Shown: piece after piece, positions 21,011 through 31,445 of the stretch
Position numbering within the stretch: the first letter of the stretch is position 1
Layout of the letters: every line of letters begins with the position of its first letter
From: Loripinus fragilis
Taxonomy: Eukaryota > Mollusca > Bivalvia > Lucinida > Lucinidae
NCBI GenBank assembly: GCA_964019695.1
Contig: OZ026519.1
Location: forward strand, 25,413,213-25,477,212
Reading direction: 5' to 3'
Length of the DNA: 64,000 bases
Notes under the pieces: generated by a model
Databases searched by the model: none
Told to the model about the DNA's origin: nothing
What the model saw: the letters and a program-made list of their open reading frames with translations, nothing else
Program-made: the position numbers and the translations under genes

Positions 21011-22043
21011 GTGATGCCTAAACCAAGGAAGCCTCCAAGACAAAAGAAACCGTCCCCAGTTCCTCCACGTAAGGCAGTCACAGAGTCCGAGGAATCTTCT
21101 GATACATCAATACAGTCACTGGATTCTTTCCCTCTCATGCACCCCAAACCAGTTTCCCCTAAGGTGCCCCCTAGACCCCTCAGTGTTAGAAAACCTCCTG
21201 CTATTCCAAGTGCCATTACTGATTCACAAGATCAAAAGAAAGAAAACATTCCTAATGCTTCCTCTGTTGTAACTGACCAATCACATTCCAGTAAATCTGA
21301 ATCGGACCAATCAAAGTTACCTGGTTCAAAAGGTGAACTCCCCGCTACAACATCTAAAGAAAATAGTGGATCTCCTATTTCACCTACTCCAGATTTACCC
21401 CCAAAGCCTTGTGACCCAACAATAGATACCTCCATAGACCCTATGTTTGGTACCCCAGTTCACCAAAATCTTTACATGGAAATGACAGCATCTGTGACTA
21501 AGGAGCCGGAAGACAAAACTGAACCAAAGCAAAGTGATGTGAATTCAGACAGCTACGGTATTTTATTTCCAAAATACAAGAACACCAAAGGAAGCTCATT
21601 AAAAGCTAGCCCTTTAAAAGTGAAGCGGGCAGAGTTTAGAAGGACTAACACAGCTCCTGATGAGAACATTTATGTTGGCCCTTCCTCCCCTGAATCCCCT
21701 CTTGCAAAGTTTAAGGAAAAACAAGGGTTGCTTCGGAGAGCGAATACACAGCCTGATGAAAACATGTATATAACTGTAACTGAAAAGGTGCTAACAAGAC
21801 AAGGCAGGGTTGAGACTGAAAATGAATATTCTGAAATTGCTGAACAAAAATCACCTAATTCTCCACAATCTCCTACAGAAAATATCTATGCAGTTATTGC
21901 CGAGAAAACAGATTCCAATATTTATGGACATCTTGCTGATGCATCTTCAGGTGGGACTGTTGAATCAAAGGAAGACAACTCTAATTTGTCCGACAAAACT
22001 CACTCTGAATCAACTGATGCTGATAGGTCAAAGTCTGAAAATG
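21011..22043 (+). CDS. Exon F: long proline-rich exon with tyrosine motif array
   Basis: A 1,033-nt exon (acceptor GTACTTTTCAG, donor GTAGGT), phase 0 in and one base out. It begins VMPKPRKPPRQKKPSPVPPR: basic PxxP SH3 ligands, with more at PKVPPRP and DLPPKP. Seven tyrosines sit in similar acidic/Asn contexts: YMEM (codon at 21473; the YxxM type bound by PI3K p85), YGIL (21554), YVGP (21671), YITV (21767), YSEI (21827), YAVI (21887) and YGHL (21923). A twin motif RRTNTAPDENIY / RRANTQPDENMY repeats 32 codons apart. Inferred role: a disordered docking segment for SH3/SH2 adaptors, phosphorylated on Tyr and on RRxNT threonines. Family membership of this segment is not recognisable by itself. 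Confidence 0.85.
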
Positions 22044-22067
22044 GTAGGTTATTTAAGAAATTAATTT

Positions 22068-22180
22068 GATTTTTGGAATGTTCATGGAATCATGAATAAT
22101 TTGGGTCTCTTGCAAAGTAAGTGAAGCCGAATTTGCAAGAGACCCGAAGTATTCATGATTCCAGGAACATTTCAAAAATT
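22068..22180. repeat. Foldback palindrome next to exon F donor
   Basis: Arms TGGAATCATGAATAATTTGGG and GAAGTATTCATGATTCCAGG with GGGTCTCTTGCAAA / TTTGCAAGAGACCC form a hairpin of about 45-bp arms starting about 25 nt after the donor. A related half (TTTGCAAGAGACCC) occurs near 54480. Confidence 0.8.
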
Positions 22181-23300
22181 GACTGGTGCTTGTGTACTTG
22201 TTTCTTTTTTCGGATTTTCACCTCCTTCGGTTTATAAATCCCATATTTTAAATAGAATGATTTAATAAACTGTATATTACATGTGTTCTGAGTGAACTGT
22301 TTGCTCAAATTTTAGAAAAATACTACTGTATTTGATGTGGCGAATCCAGTGGAATCATGACACATCTACTTCTGACCTCAGTAGTAATACATTAGCAGTT
22401 CCCTGCTGAAAGAAATGGAAAGCCGCCGTTTTGAAAATCATCTTCATTGAGGCAACTTCAGAATTTCAAACCTCTGTAGCTTTTTTACTAGTGAATGAAA
22501 ACATAAAGTGTGGGTAGTCATTTTCTTAATTAGATCGTATGCAACATTTTGGTGCTAAATTTTTTGTGCTTATCCCGAATTTTTCGTTTTTGTATCTAGA
22601 GCTCCTCCGGTTTCAGTGTTGGAAAACAGAAACGTTGTGTAACATCATCACATGTGTATATGAGGTCATTTGTAAATGTTTGTGACGTCAAAAGTGCACA
22701 CAACCATTATGTTGTTTGTTTGTTTGTAAACAATAAAAAAGAAAATTCCATTTTGTCTTTAATATTACATGCATTCCATCTCATCAAAGCCTAGGGTCAC
22801 TTGTATTCAGGTAAAAAGAGTTCCGGCTAAACAGATTTATTTCTCTAGAGGGAATATATCTTTCTAGACAAAATCAAAATTACGGATTTTATTTGTTTGA
22901 TAAATAATGGTATTTTTCCGTCAAACTTGTTATATAAATATCTAATGTATAGAAATAATTTATATTTTAAGAAACAAAACAGTTTTTGTATTTAATTTGT
23001 AATAGTATTAATGGTTTTGTTGGAGTTTAAAGTGGAAAAGCGAAACAGCCAGTTTGAACATGGATAGCAAATGTAGCAAACAAGAGGCTTGTTTTGCACA
23101 TGTGACTCAGGTATTACTCGCTGTCAATCACAACACCAGTGACACTTCTGGCGAATGAATTTGATATTAGAAGCATATTGCAGGGGCAAGTGAGCTTGGC
23201 AGCTGTCAATCAAATTTATGCCATTCATGAAGCTATGAACCAAAGCAAAAATATAAGATTCATTAAAGGCTTGCTTTGAAAATGTAAATATTATTAGATC
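22181..23300 (+). other. Intron F-G, unremarkable part
   Basis: AT-rich single-copy-looking DNA. No coding or repeat signal that I can support, apart from a short GTTTGTTTGTTTG run near 22715. Confidence 0.45.
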
Positions 23301-23304
23301 TTTC

Positions 23305-23735
23305 TATGCTGGATAAATTTTTCATGCTTTTGTTGTCCTCTGCTGACTTTTCAAAATTTACTTTCAGAAACGCTATCAGAGTGTTAAATGGTTTGGATCC
23401 AGATTGGAGATCTGGATCCCCTCTATTGGCAAAGTTATCAGCAGATGACAAAAATCGCTGCTAGAAAGGAAAGAATAAGTTAAAAAGAAAATATCTGTTC
23501 CTTTTTCCTGCAATTAAGTTACACCTTTTGCTGTCTGCTAATAATGTTTGTAAACAATTTGGATGCAGATCAGGACCAACAACTTTCAGAATCACCTCAG
23601 GAGAATTGGAAGATAACCACACTTGCCAACAAACAACTTTTTCACATTTATATTTCGTACTCATAAAAAAGTTTTGCTTCTTTAAGAAACCTAATGGAGG
23701 CAGACTATTCACATGAAATTTCAATCCTTATTCAT
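23305..23735. repeat. Palindromic element M5, two adjacent partial copies
   Basis: CTCTGCTGACTTTTCAAAAT ... CAGAGTGTTAAATGGTTTGG and GGATCCAGATTGGAGATCTGGATCC (a near-perfect palindrome core) are followed by ATCAGCAGATGACAAAAAT. A second M5-like piece begins at about 23525 with TTTGCTGTCTGCTAATAAT. Confidence 0.6.
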
Positions 23736-23924
23736 CCCTAAAACGGAAGAAAGATGTGAAGTAAATTGTTCCAAATCGGATGCCTGCTGAAGGTCTACAC
23801 TATATGCCATTCTATCATTATCTTTAACACACCACATCAGCTTTGTAAAATAGACTAACCAATATTCAAAAATTTTAGAAATAGGTTTACAAGGAGATAA
23901 GTTACAAAGTAGACACTTTATAAT

Positions 23925-24510
23925 GCACCTTGTTATAACACAAGTGTGGATAAAACACAGTCATGTTGTGGCTCAAACATTTTATTACCATTGAATTTTA
24001 CAAAGGTATTATAGGAAAATGACCATAAAATGGTCATTTTCTTATAATTTCTTTGTAAAATTGCCCTTTTATTATTATGACATGATTCACTTATAACACA
24101 GTCCAACTCTGTGGACCCAGACATAGAGGATACAAGGTGAGTATCTTTTGATATCAAGTTTACAAGGCAAGGCTTTGAGAGCGCTTGTTGACATCGCGAG
24201 GCTTGACGAGCGATTCAACGTGCATTCTTGAAGCCGAGCCTAGTAAACTTGATATCAATAGACACGAACCTGGTATTCTATTTATCAGCTTACCGATTTG
24301 ATTCACTTTTCAAACTAGCGAATATGACATAATGATCGATTTTGGGGTCGATTCAGCATCATTGGAATCGTCATTCAAAACGTGCAACGTCTTCATGACC
24401 TGATAAAGGCACATGCCGTGAAATAGGCAAAGTTTATCAGGCAACGTGCAACATTCCAGTTGATATGAGAGGTAACTGATAAATAGCATTATAAAGGAAC
24501 TGCACTGTAT
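23925..24510. mobile_element. MITE family M6, copy with nested insert, ending at exon G acceptor
   Basis: 23925-24130 aligns with the inverted copy at 33567-33802: CAGTCATGTTGTGGCTC, the hairpin TATAGGAAAATGACCA / TGGTCATTTTCTTATA, and TGTGGACCCAGACATAG. The family's end TTATAAAGGAACTGCACTGTA appears at 24490-24510. Between them, 24131-24485 is an unrelated insert with its own inverted pair (TTGATATCAAGTTTACAAGG / AGTAAACTTGATATCAA). Confidence 0.65.
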
Positions 24511-24596
24511 TTTGTTCTGTTCTGTTCCAGTATTGCACTGTATTTTGTTCTGCTCTGTTCCAGTACTGCACTGTATTTTGTTCTGTTCTGTTCCAG
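24498..24596 (+). promoter_or_regulatory. Triplicated 33-bp 3' splice-site repeat
   Basis: Three head-to-tail copies of a 33-bp unit, each TGCACTGTA + TTTTGTTCTG + TTCTGTTCCAG (with one or two substitutions), place complete tract-plus-AG acceptors ending at 24530, 24563 and 24596. The last AG gives the phase needed after exon F. All three remain in frame (33 = 11 codons) and open, so the upstream AGs would add 11 or 22 residues. The unit begins with the last bases of the M6 TIR. Confidence 0.85.
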
Positions 24597-24760
24597 TACC
24601 AGCAGGAGGTAAACCTAACTACTTGGATTTTGTTGCTAGGAAGTCACTAGCACAAGAACCCCTTACTCCAACAGGGTATACTCAACCCCCAACCCCTGAT
24701 TTTCCTCCACCTTCACCAGCCACAGCAATGATAGGGATTGAACTTAAGATACAGGAAATG
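24597..24760 (+). CDS. Exon G: KPNYLDFV ... GYTQPPTPDFPPPSP segment
   Basis: A 164-nt exon, entering with two bases that complete the Val codon split from exon F and leaving at phase 0 (ATG then GTAAGT). It encodes VPAGGKPNYLDFVARKS, then TPTGYTQPPTPDFPPPSP and IGIELKIQEM. The dense conserved-looking PPTPDFPPPSP block and the short helix after it look more constrained than neighbouring exons, so this may be a linear motif region. Function not known to me. Three possible acceptors precede it. Confidence 0.8.
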
Positions 24761-25008
24761 GTAAGTCTAGCTGCATTCTAGGATTTTTGAATTTTCAATC
24801 TCACCCGTATACGCAGCATATATAAGCACATTGCTATGGTTTACAGTAGTTAAAAATAGAATTGTTTTTAATTATCTCTAAATGACCTAGGTCTTAGGTG
24901 AGTAATACAGTGCATCATGGCCCTCTTGTTATTGAAGTATCCCACTATGAAAGAATTGACCCTTCGTATACGGGGAAACTCCTGAATGGGTAGGCCTACT
25001 TTTCAACA

Positions 25009-25210
25009 GTGAAGACCCAGATGAGATGCCGCGAAATGCGGCATTTCATCAGGGTCTTCACTGTTTGTTACAGTTAAGATCTTCAGATAAAAGAAAAAAA
25101 GTATTTTTTTTAATTATAAATGTGACACCCCTAGTTATATACAATGGACTATCCCAAGTTTATTGTATCAAACCAGAAGGAAGAATCTATTAGTATACAA
25201 AGGGTTAATA
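25009..25210. repeat. Dispersed repeat, uninterrupted copy
   Basis: GTGAAGACCCAGATGAGATG with a GCCGCGAAATGCGGC hairpin, TTCATCAGGGTCTTCACTG, then ACAATGGACTATCCCAAG and TTAGTATACAAAGGGTTAA. It lacks the mariner-like insert found in the relative at 15285-16175. Confidence 0.7.
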
Positions 25211-25905
25211 ATTACTTAATTATTCCTTCTCCAAAGGGATGACTCTGAAAGGAATTAATCCATTCCTAATCAGATGAAACCCTTGGGAGAATGGTGTTAA
25301 ATCTTTCTTTGAGAATAGATCCATTGAAACTGGTTAAAAAATAAAATTGTAAGTAGTTTGCCTTGATAGCTTATTCTATTCTGTTACTATGTTTAAAGTG
25401 CTTGTTTTAAAGCATTAGGTAATACTTGACAAAATTGGTATTCAAAATTTTAGACAGTTTGCCCTTATTTAGATATTAAAGAGTTGGTTTTATAACTTTA
25501 CCCAGTGCATGACTGCAATGTTTTTAAATATACATAGATTAAGTGACATATCACAGTAATTCTGGTTTCATAGAAATATGTCAAGAGCATTAATTTGCTA
25601 GCCATTTGTAACTGCTGCCTCAATATACCCCCCCCCCACCCCACTGCAGGGACCATACTATGGTCTTTGTTGTTGTTCCACTCCTTATGTTATAATGATT
25701 AATTCTTTGGGAGTTTATCTACATAATAGCACTATTCCAATATGCTGTATGGGAACACCTGCTCATTAACCTTTCCCCCTAGGTTAGGGGTGTGGTGGAG
25801 GCTGTGGTTACAAATTACTTGTGAAATAGATCTGCTTACAGTATATTATAATGCACAAAAAGTATTGCTTTACTTTATTTCACAGAAATGTTTTGTTCTG
25901 TATTG
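25211..25905 (+). other. Intron G-H, early part
   Basis: AT-rich DNA with a short C-run at about 25629. No gene, RNA or element that I can support. Confidence 0.4.
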
Positions 25906-26237
25906 TACAGGTCAACCTCGTTATCTCAAAGTCCAAGGAAATGGTGAAAATACTTAAGAGTTATCCGAAGTTTGACATAAGCAAAAATTGACTTCACCCA
26001 AATACAATGTAAATGTTCAATTTCTCCATGACATATTTTTGCAGTACAGACATAGCAAAACTGTTTCTACTAGAAACGGGATAGAAATAAAGACAACGGA
26101 AAAATCATTTGAGTTTGTTTATTTCCATTTTAAACAAAACAATGCAATATAGGGGAAATGTTTGGGAATGGATGATCACTTCGACATAAACTGTGTATTC
26201 GAAATAAGCAAGTTTGACATAGTGGGATTGACCTGTA
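25906..26237. mobile_element. TA-flanked MITE (CAGGTCAACCTCGTTAT)
   Basis: The left end TACAGGTCAACCTCGTTATC and right end ACATAGTGGGATTGACCTGTA are inverted, flanked by TA. Interior about 330 bp, AT-rich, no coding. End type and target fit the Tc1/mariner/pogo group. Confidence 0.7.
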
Positions 26238-26419
26238 TTTTTGTAAATTATGTCAAAATTCTGTTCTGTATTATAAATGTATTGATGTGTAAACCGGGCT
26301 GTATTGTCTATTTGAATCATGTAGCATGATATATTCAGAACATGCTTTGCTTGTTTATTGTAGGAGGATGTGATTGAAGTCTAAGGTCAAAAACACTTGT
26401 ATCTGGACAACAACTATTT

Positions 26420-26653
26420 GAGCCGTGACACGAGATTTCCAACAATGTGGCATGTTGATAAGTGTAGACTCAGACGAGCCTATGCAACCACCTTTTAAGC
26501 GTAGAAACCCCAAATGATGTTCAGCCAGTAGTGCAACACTCTGAGAATATGCAAGCGACAAGCAAAGGCTCTGATCAGACTGCGCGTATGCACAGGCTGG
26601 TCTGAGGCTTTGCTGGTAGCACCACATTGTTGGAAGTCTCATGTCGCTGTTCA
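26420..26653. mobile_element. MITE family M2, copy 3
   Basis: GAGATTTCCAACAATGTGGC at the left and CACCACATTGTTGGAAGTCTC at the right, with AGACTCAGACGAGCC and GGCTCTGATCAGACTGCGCG inside (orientation reversed relative to copy 1). Confidence 0.8.
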
Positions 26654-26974
26654 ATTTTCTAGACCTGATCTTGACTTTTCCTGCTACAGGGCGGGCCTGT
26701 TAAAACCTGACTCGTTATAAAGCTGATTTTTATATCACCATCAAATCTTGACTTTAAAAGGTGTAAACTTTACAAAATAAATTTTAGGAAAATAACCACT
26801 GGTCATTTTCTTTAAATTATTTTGTAAAATTGTCACTTTTTGATGGAATTCATCAAAACAGCAGGCATTCCTGTAGACCCTGGACATAACGTTATGTGGA
26901 GACTACACACTACAAATAATCTTGGCATGATGGAATGTAAATTGCATCATAATAAAATTGTGAATAATTTCTTA

Positions 26975-27080
26975 TCCATTATTTTAACATTTGTATTAGG
27001 GGCTCAAAAGAACCATCTCATCAAGACGGTTCTTTTGAGTACCCACAACATATGTTTTGGTTGAGAAAGAAGAAAATAAA
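26975..27080. repeat. Palindromic foldback family P1 copy
   Basis: CAAAAGAACCATCTCATCAAG / ACGGTTCTTTTGAGTACCC with CACAACATATGTTTTGG and TTGAGAAAGAAGAAAAT. Confidence 0.8.
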
Positions 27081-27118
27081 CTTGTACTCTTATCTGAAGG
27101 CCTGACTGATTAGATTAA

Positions 27119-27238
27119 ATACAGAAAAATGGCCACTCTAAAAAAGACCGAAAATTGGTTTTCAAGACCAATTATCGCTTAATGCAGGTCAAAAGTATTG
27201 CAGCTGGCCGTTTTTCAGTTTACACTGGTTTTATTGTA
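27119..27238. repeat. MITE family M1, internally deleted copy 6
   Basis: Retains GGCCACTCTAAAAAAGACCG, ATCGCTTAATGCAGGTCAAA and the right end TACACTGGTTTTATTGTA, but lacks about half of the element including the stem. Confidence 0.65.
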
Positions 27239-28290
27239 TTTGTAAATTCTCATTGAACTCTGCACTGACAAATTATTATGAATACCAGTTAGTATTGAGT
27301 TATAAACTACAACATGTATATATAAACTGTATTTCATTGGCTGAGAGCTGCTAAGCCTTGCAATCAGGCAAATTTGTTAGTCTGTTTGATCTGAAATCAG
27401 CTGATGTAATTAGATACATATTTAACAGAAAGCAGAAAAGTGTTGGAATAAATAAGCATAGTAACTCTGTATGTGTGTGTTTCCATTTTGCCATCTATTC
27501 CTGTGACTGCAGTGGGCTGGAGTAACTGTTGCGCTAGGTTGGGTTGCTTCCCCTTTTGGCATTGATGTATCTTGGTGAGAGGTGTGAATGATATAAAATT
27601 TGGAACACTAACAATAAGTGCATATCCTGATCAAACTTCTTTAAAGAAGCAGTCTGATCAGTGACCAGGGCCATTATTGTTTGTATTTTAAATGTGCAAA
27701 AGTCATGCTTGCAGAGGCTTTTGAATATGGAAAAAAAATGAGGTAATGCCTTTTATAGGTAATTTAATGATAATTTTTGGTCATTTAATAAAATTTATAT
27801 GTACATTGCTCAGGTTGCCTGTGGTTACATCTGCATTGGTCAGCTAATACTTTTCTTTTAGTTATTAATCAATTGCCACATTGGGTAGGATATATTTTTG
27901 GCATTGTCTGTCTGTTGGCTTAGAAGCATTTCTATGTACCTATTGGTCAGCTTTGATGCATTAACTGATAAATGATAAGTTCAATAATGGGTCTTTAGTA
28001 AAATCTACTCAGTGTCACCTGAGTTATTGCTCTGACTTTGTCAGAATAGGCGATCATCACGCAAAGGCTATATTGGTATATATATATTTTTGTTAAAAGA
28101 ACTTCATAGTTTCTAGTGACAAGGTAAATATATCCCACAATGATACGTTTGTTGTGATGTCCAAAAGGCATCTTGAGTCTAAGGGGGCAGTGCATCTAAA
28201 ATCAACAAGAGAAAATATAAGACTTTTCACTAGAATTTCTTTTTGGAACATGTGATTGCCCCAGGCTTGTAGATGAGTACAAGCAGTGTC
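27239..28290 (+). other. Intron G-H, single-copy-looking part
   Basis: AT-rich DNA with a short (GT)n near 27470. Nothing else recognised. Confidence 0.4.
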
Positions 28291-28930
28291 ATAGTTTTAC
28301 CTGCGTCACCTTGGTGAAAAGCAAGTGTAGTAGTGGGTCCACTCCATCTGTCCGTCCGTTCGCAACACTTTTGGGGTGCCTAGTTTGTGTAATCTGTAAC
28401 TCGAACAGTTTTCATTCCTTTATATTTATATTATGTGTAATGGTTGTTCTCATATTGAAGATGTGCACCTTTTGTTTTGTGCAAATATCATGAAAATTTG
28501 TTCCTTTTTTGGGGGATGTTGAACAGAGACATTTTTTCCGTCCCAAATGCTCACATGGTGTCTAGTTTGTGCAATTTGTAAGGTAAGTAAGGATGCAAAG
28601 ATCAGGAATTGATACAATCAAGTACCACACCTGACCCAGGATACCAATGGGAAAGTGACAAACTCACAGTAGACACCACAAACGAGAGCCAAGAGGTCAG
28701 CCCTTTCCCAGCAGGTGACCACAAAGCACATATAAACAGACGCGCACAAAACATAGCAAACACAAGACAGAACAAAAACATAACTCCAACAGTTTTCGTT
28801 CCTTTATATTCAAACTTTGCTTAATGATTGTTCACACATAGAAGCTGTGCACATCCTATTTTGTGCACATTTGATAAAATATTTTCTCGTTTTTGAGGGG
28901 TGTTGAACATAGCAGAGTTTGGTCTTGTTT
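28290..28930 (+). repeat. Tandem-core element related to 48686-49560, with foreign insert
   Basis: Begins ACCTGCGTCACCTTGGTGAA and CATCTGTCCGTCCG, then units carrying TAGTTTGTGTAATCTGTAAC and TTTTCATTCCTTTATATT ... GATGTGCACCTTTTG. 28580-28785 interrupts the repeats with CACAAACGAGAGCCAAGAGG-type sequence not found in the 48.7-kb relative. Confidence 0.6.
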
Positions 28931-29056
28931 ACCCCTCTCCTTGAGCCTTTGGGCAGGGTCAAATTTCAATTGCTTGAAAATCCCTATAGCTTAGTCATCG
29001 ACAGTACAATTACAACATTAATGGGATGAGAAGAAAGTCAAAATGCCCTTATAAAA

Positions 29057-29342
29057 TATACCAAGCACCTTTGAGCATAATCAAAAGTGTGATTCTGTAA
29101 CTAGTATATATTGATAGTAATTTTTTATCATGGTTTCCTTTAAAATTAATCTGTACTTTTGTTATATTGATACATGCTTTTCATACTTTGTATAGCGAAT
29201 ATACCAAGCACCTTTGAGCATAATCAAAAGTGTGATTCTGTAACTAGTATATATTGATAGTAATTTTTTATCATGGTTTCCTTTAAAATTAATCTGTACT
29301 TTTGTTATATTGATACATGCTTTTCATACTTTGTATAGCGAT
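29057..29342 (+). repeat. Exact 143-bp tandem duplication
   Basis: Two copies starting ATATACCAAGCACCTTTGAG (about 29056 and 29199) and ending TCATACTTTGTATAGCGA. I see no differences between them, so the duplication is recent or an assembly artefact. Confidence 0.85.
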
Positions 29343-29504
29343 AGATATTAGTCCACAGTTTTTATCAGCACTCACTATCTCTACCCATGCCAGTGACCTT
29401 GAGGTCAAGGTAACAGACTAGAAATTTTCATTTTAGAATTTTGTTTTATGTTTTTAAGTTTTTTTAAATGCTCATTACTTTCCAACCATATGCTGATTCA
29501 GAGT

Positions 29505-29760
29505 ATGATTTAGTTTATATTTGCAATTATGATGAACCAATCCCATCCCCACCTGTACCAATGACCTTGAAGTCCACCCATACCAATGACCTTGAAGTCC
29601 ACCCATACCAGTTTATATTTGCAATTATGATGAACCAATCCCATCCCCACCTGTACCAATGACCTTGAAGTCCACCCATACCAATCACCTTGAAGTCCAC
29701 CCATACCGATGACCTTGAAGTTCACCAATACCAATGACATTGAGGCCAAGGTCACAAAAC
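29505..29760 (+). repeat. 24-bp VNTR inside a larger duplication
   Basis: Units of TGACCTTGAAGTCCACCCATACC occur at about 29560-29610 and 29658-29720; the surrounding TTTATATTTGCAATTATGAT ... CCCACCTGTACCAA is itself duplicated. 24 bp keeps a reading frame open on both strands, which explains the antisense 81-codon frame; nothing suggests it is coding. Confidence 0.75.
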
Positions 29761-30134
29761 TTTTAATTTCACATTGGACTTTGTGTTAGATTTTTGTCAT
29801 ACTTGCTTCTAGAAGGTTGTCACACCTGTTTGTAGCATGACGTGACATAGAAGTTCAAATTTCCATCCGTTCGTCAGTCTGTCCATCAACAATTTACATT
29901 AAAGTGTGTTTCTCTGCAGCAGTGATAGATGTGAGTGTCAAACCTTGAATAGTAATTGTCCTCTGCATACTCTAAGAGCATGCACTGTGACCTGGTGACC
30001 TTGACTTGCATCTCATGCTCCAGTGTCATAAATCCATTTGAATAGTGTGTTAAAATGATAGTTGTGTGAGTCAAACATTCTGACTTTACCCCGGCAGGTG
30101 TGACCCGGTCTTCTGCGAAATTTCTGTTTAAATT

Positions 30135-30275
30135 GCTTGATCATTGGCCTCACGGGCGTCACTGCATTATGTCCTTGAGCAAGACACATTAATCCTCGCT
30201 TAGTACTGGTTCAACCCAGGCATAAATGAAAAATGGTTGACTGTGAAGTAAAGAATCAAATGAAACAAACAGACA
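30135..30275 (+). mobile_element. tRNA-derived SINE, family S1 (3' part)
   Basis: TGGCCTCACGGGCGTCACTG, CCTTGAGCAAGACACATTAA, GTACTGGTTCAACCCAGGC and AAGAATCAAATGAAACAAAC match the S1 body and tail. The tRNA head is lost or unrecognisable. Confidence 0.65.
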
Positions 30276-30414
30276 AAAGTATGATCATTGGTATAACCAA
30301 ACAAATTATTCAAAATTTATCCATCAGGCAAGCTACCCTGTCTTGCCACAGGTCTTATTGTAAGCTTGACATAGAGCTTTGTATTCATTCAACTCTTCAC
30401 ATGTTATTTAATTT

Positions 30415-30595
30415 TGTATGCTTTTTTCGTCGACTGCATTTTTTTTTTCTTAAAATTAACTTTTTCAAAAATTCTTTTAGTAATACAATCAGAGTGTCAA
30501 ACAGTTTAGATCTAGATGAGGCTCTACATCTTGTCAGGCCTGGTCTGGATCCCAACTGTTTGCAAAGGTTATCAGCACACTAAAAAAAATCACCA
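30415..30595. mobile_element. Palindromic element M5 copy
   Basis: GTCGACTGCATTTTTTTTTTC ... CAGAGTGTCAAACAGTTTAG at the left, GGTCTGGATCCCAACTGTTTG and ATCAGCACACTAAAAAAAAT at the right. Confidence 0.65.
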
Positions 30596-31074
30596 CAAGT
30601 AGCAGGGATAGAGTCAGTGTATTTTGTAATTTATTTAAAGAAGATCAGAAAAACATTGGTAAGAATAAAATGCTTGAAGCTTTTAATGTGCTAATACATT
30701 CTTTTTTAATCCTTTGTGTCCGAAGGAGTCTTTTATTGTGTTTGAGCTATGAGATTTTGGTACTTTCCACATTTTCAAGCAAAGACGGCTAAGATGAGCA
30801 TGCAGATATACACAGACTCGCCAGAACATTTGCTGATGACTGCACAATGTATGAGTGTGGTCTCAGACCAAAATTTAGACTTCTAGCCCTGCCTGATCAA
30901 TCAGCATGGGCATTAAACCCTTTCATTCATGAATATTCATGCAAAGATCCACCCCATATGAATAATTATATAAATAAACTTTCACATTTGTACATAGAAC
31001 AAAGAAACTACTTGTTAGGTCAACTAGTGTTAGATCATATCTAATCATATTTCCATAAGCAAACAGAGTAGGCC

Positions 31075-31125
31075 CTGATCAGGCAGCTCTTACAAGAGCT
31101 GCCTGATCTGGGTCTGTTCTGTTAA
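31075..31125. repeat. Short hairpin (CCTGATCAGGCAGCTCTT)
   Basis: GATCAGGCAGCTCTTACAAG with AAGAGCTGCCTGATC gives a stem of about 15 bp. Similar DNA-level stems occur near 40095-40130 (CTGCTTCAGAAGAAGCAG). Confidence 0.6.
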
Positions 31126-31334
31126 CAAAAGTGTTAAAAGGCGCCTCTATGAGGTAACAGGTTGAAGGAGGCTGCGTATGGGATAAGTACCAAAATCTTC
31201 TTAACTGATTAAAGTTTCAGATGGCCATGGGTAAAATGTCCATAATGCACTGCATTCTGTGACTGCTTGTATCCTTTGCTCCTTTTCACATAGGTCCAGT
31301 AAAGCAAAATTTTTGAGCGTAAAATTGCAATTAT

Positions 31335-31445
31335 TTTCTTACCTAGCAATCTAAACATATGTTTTGGTGATCAAAAGAACCGTCTCATTGAGACGGTTCC
31401 TATGAGTACCCACAACATATGTTTTGGTTGAAAAAATAAAAATTT
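31335..31445. repeat. Palindromic foldback family P1 copy
   Basis: TCAAAAGAACCGTCTCATTG / AGACGGTTCCTATGAGTACC flanked by AACATATGTTTTGG on both arms. Confidence 0.8.
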
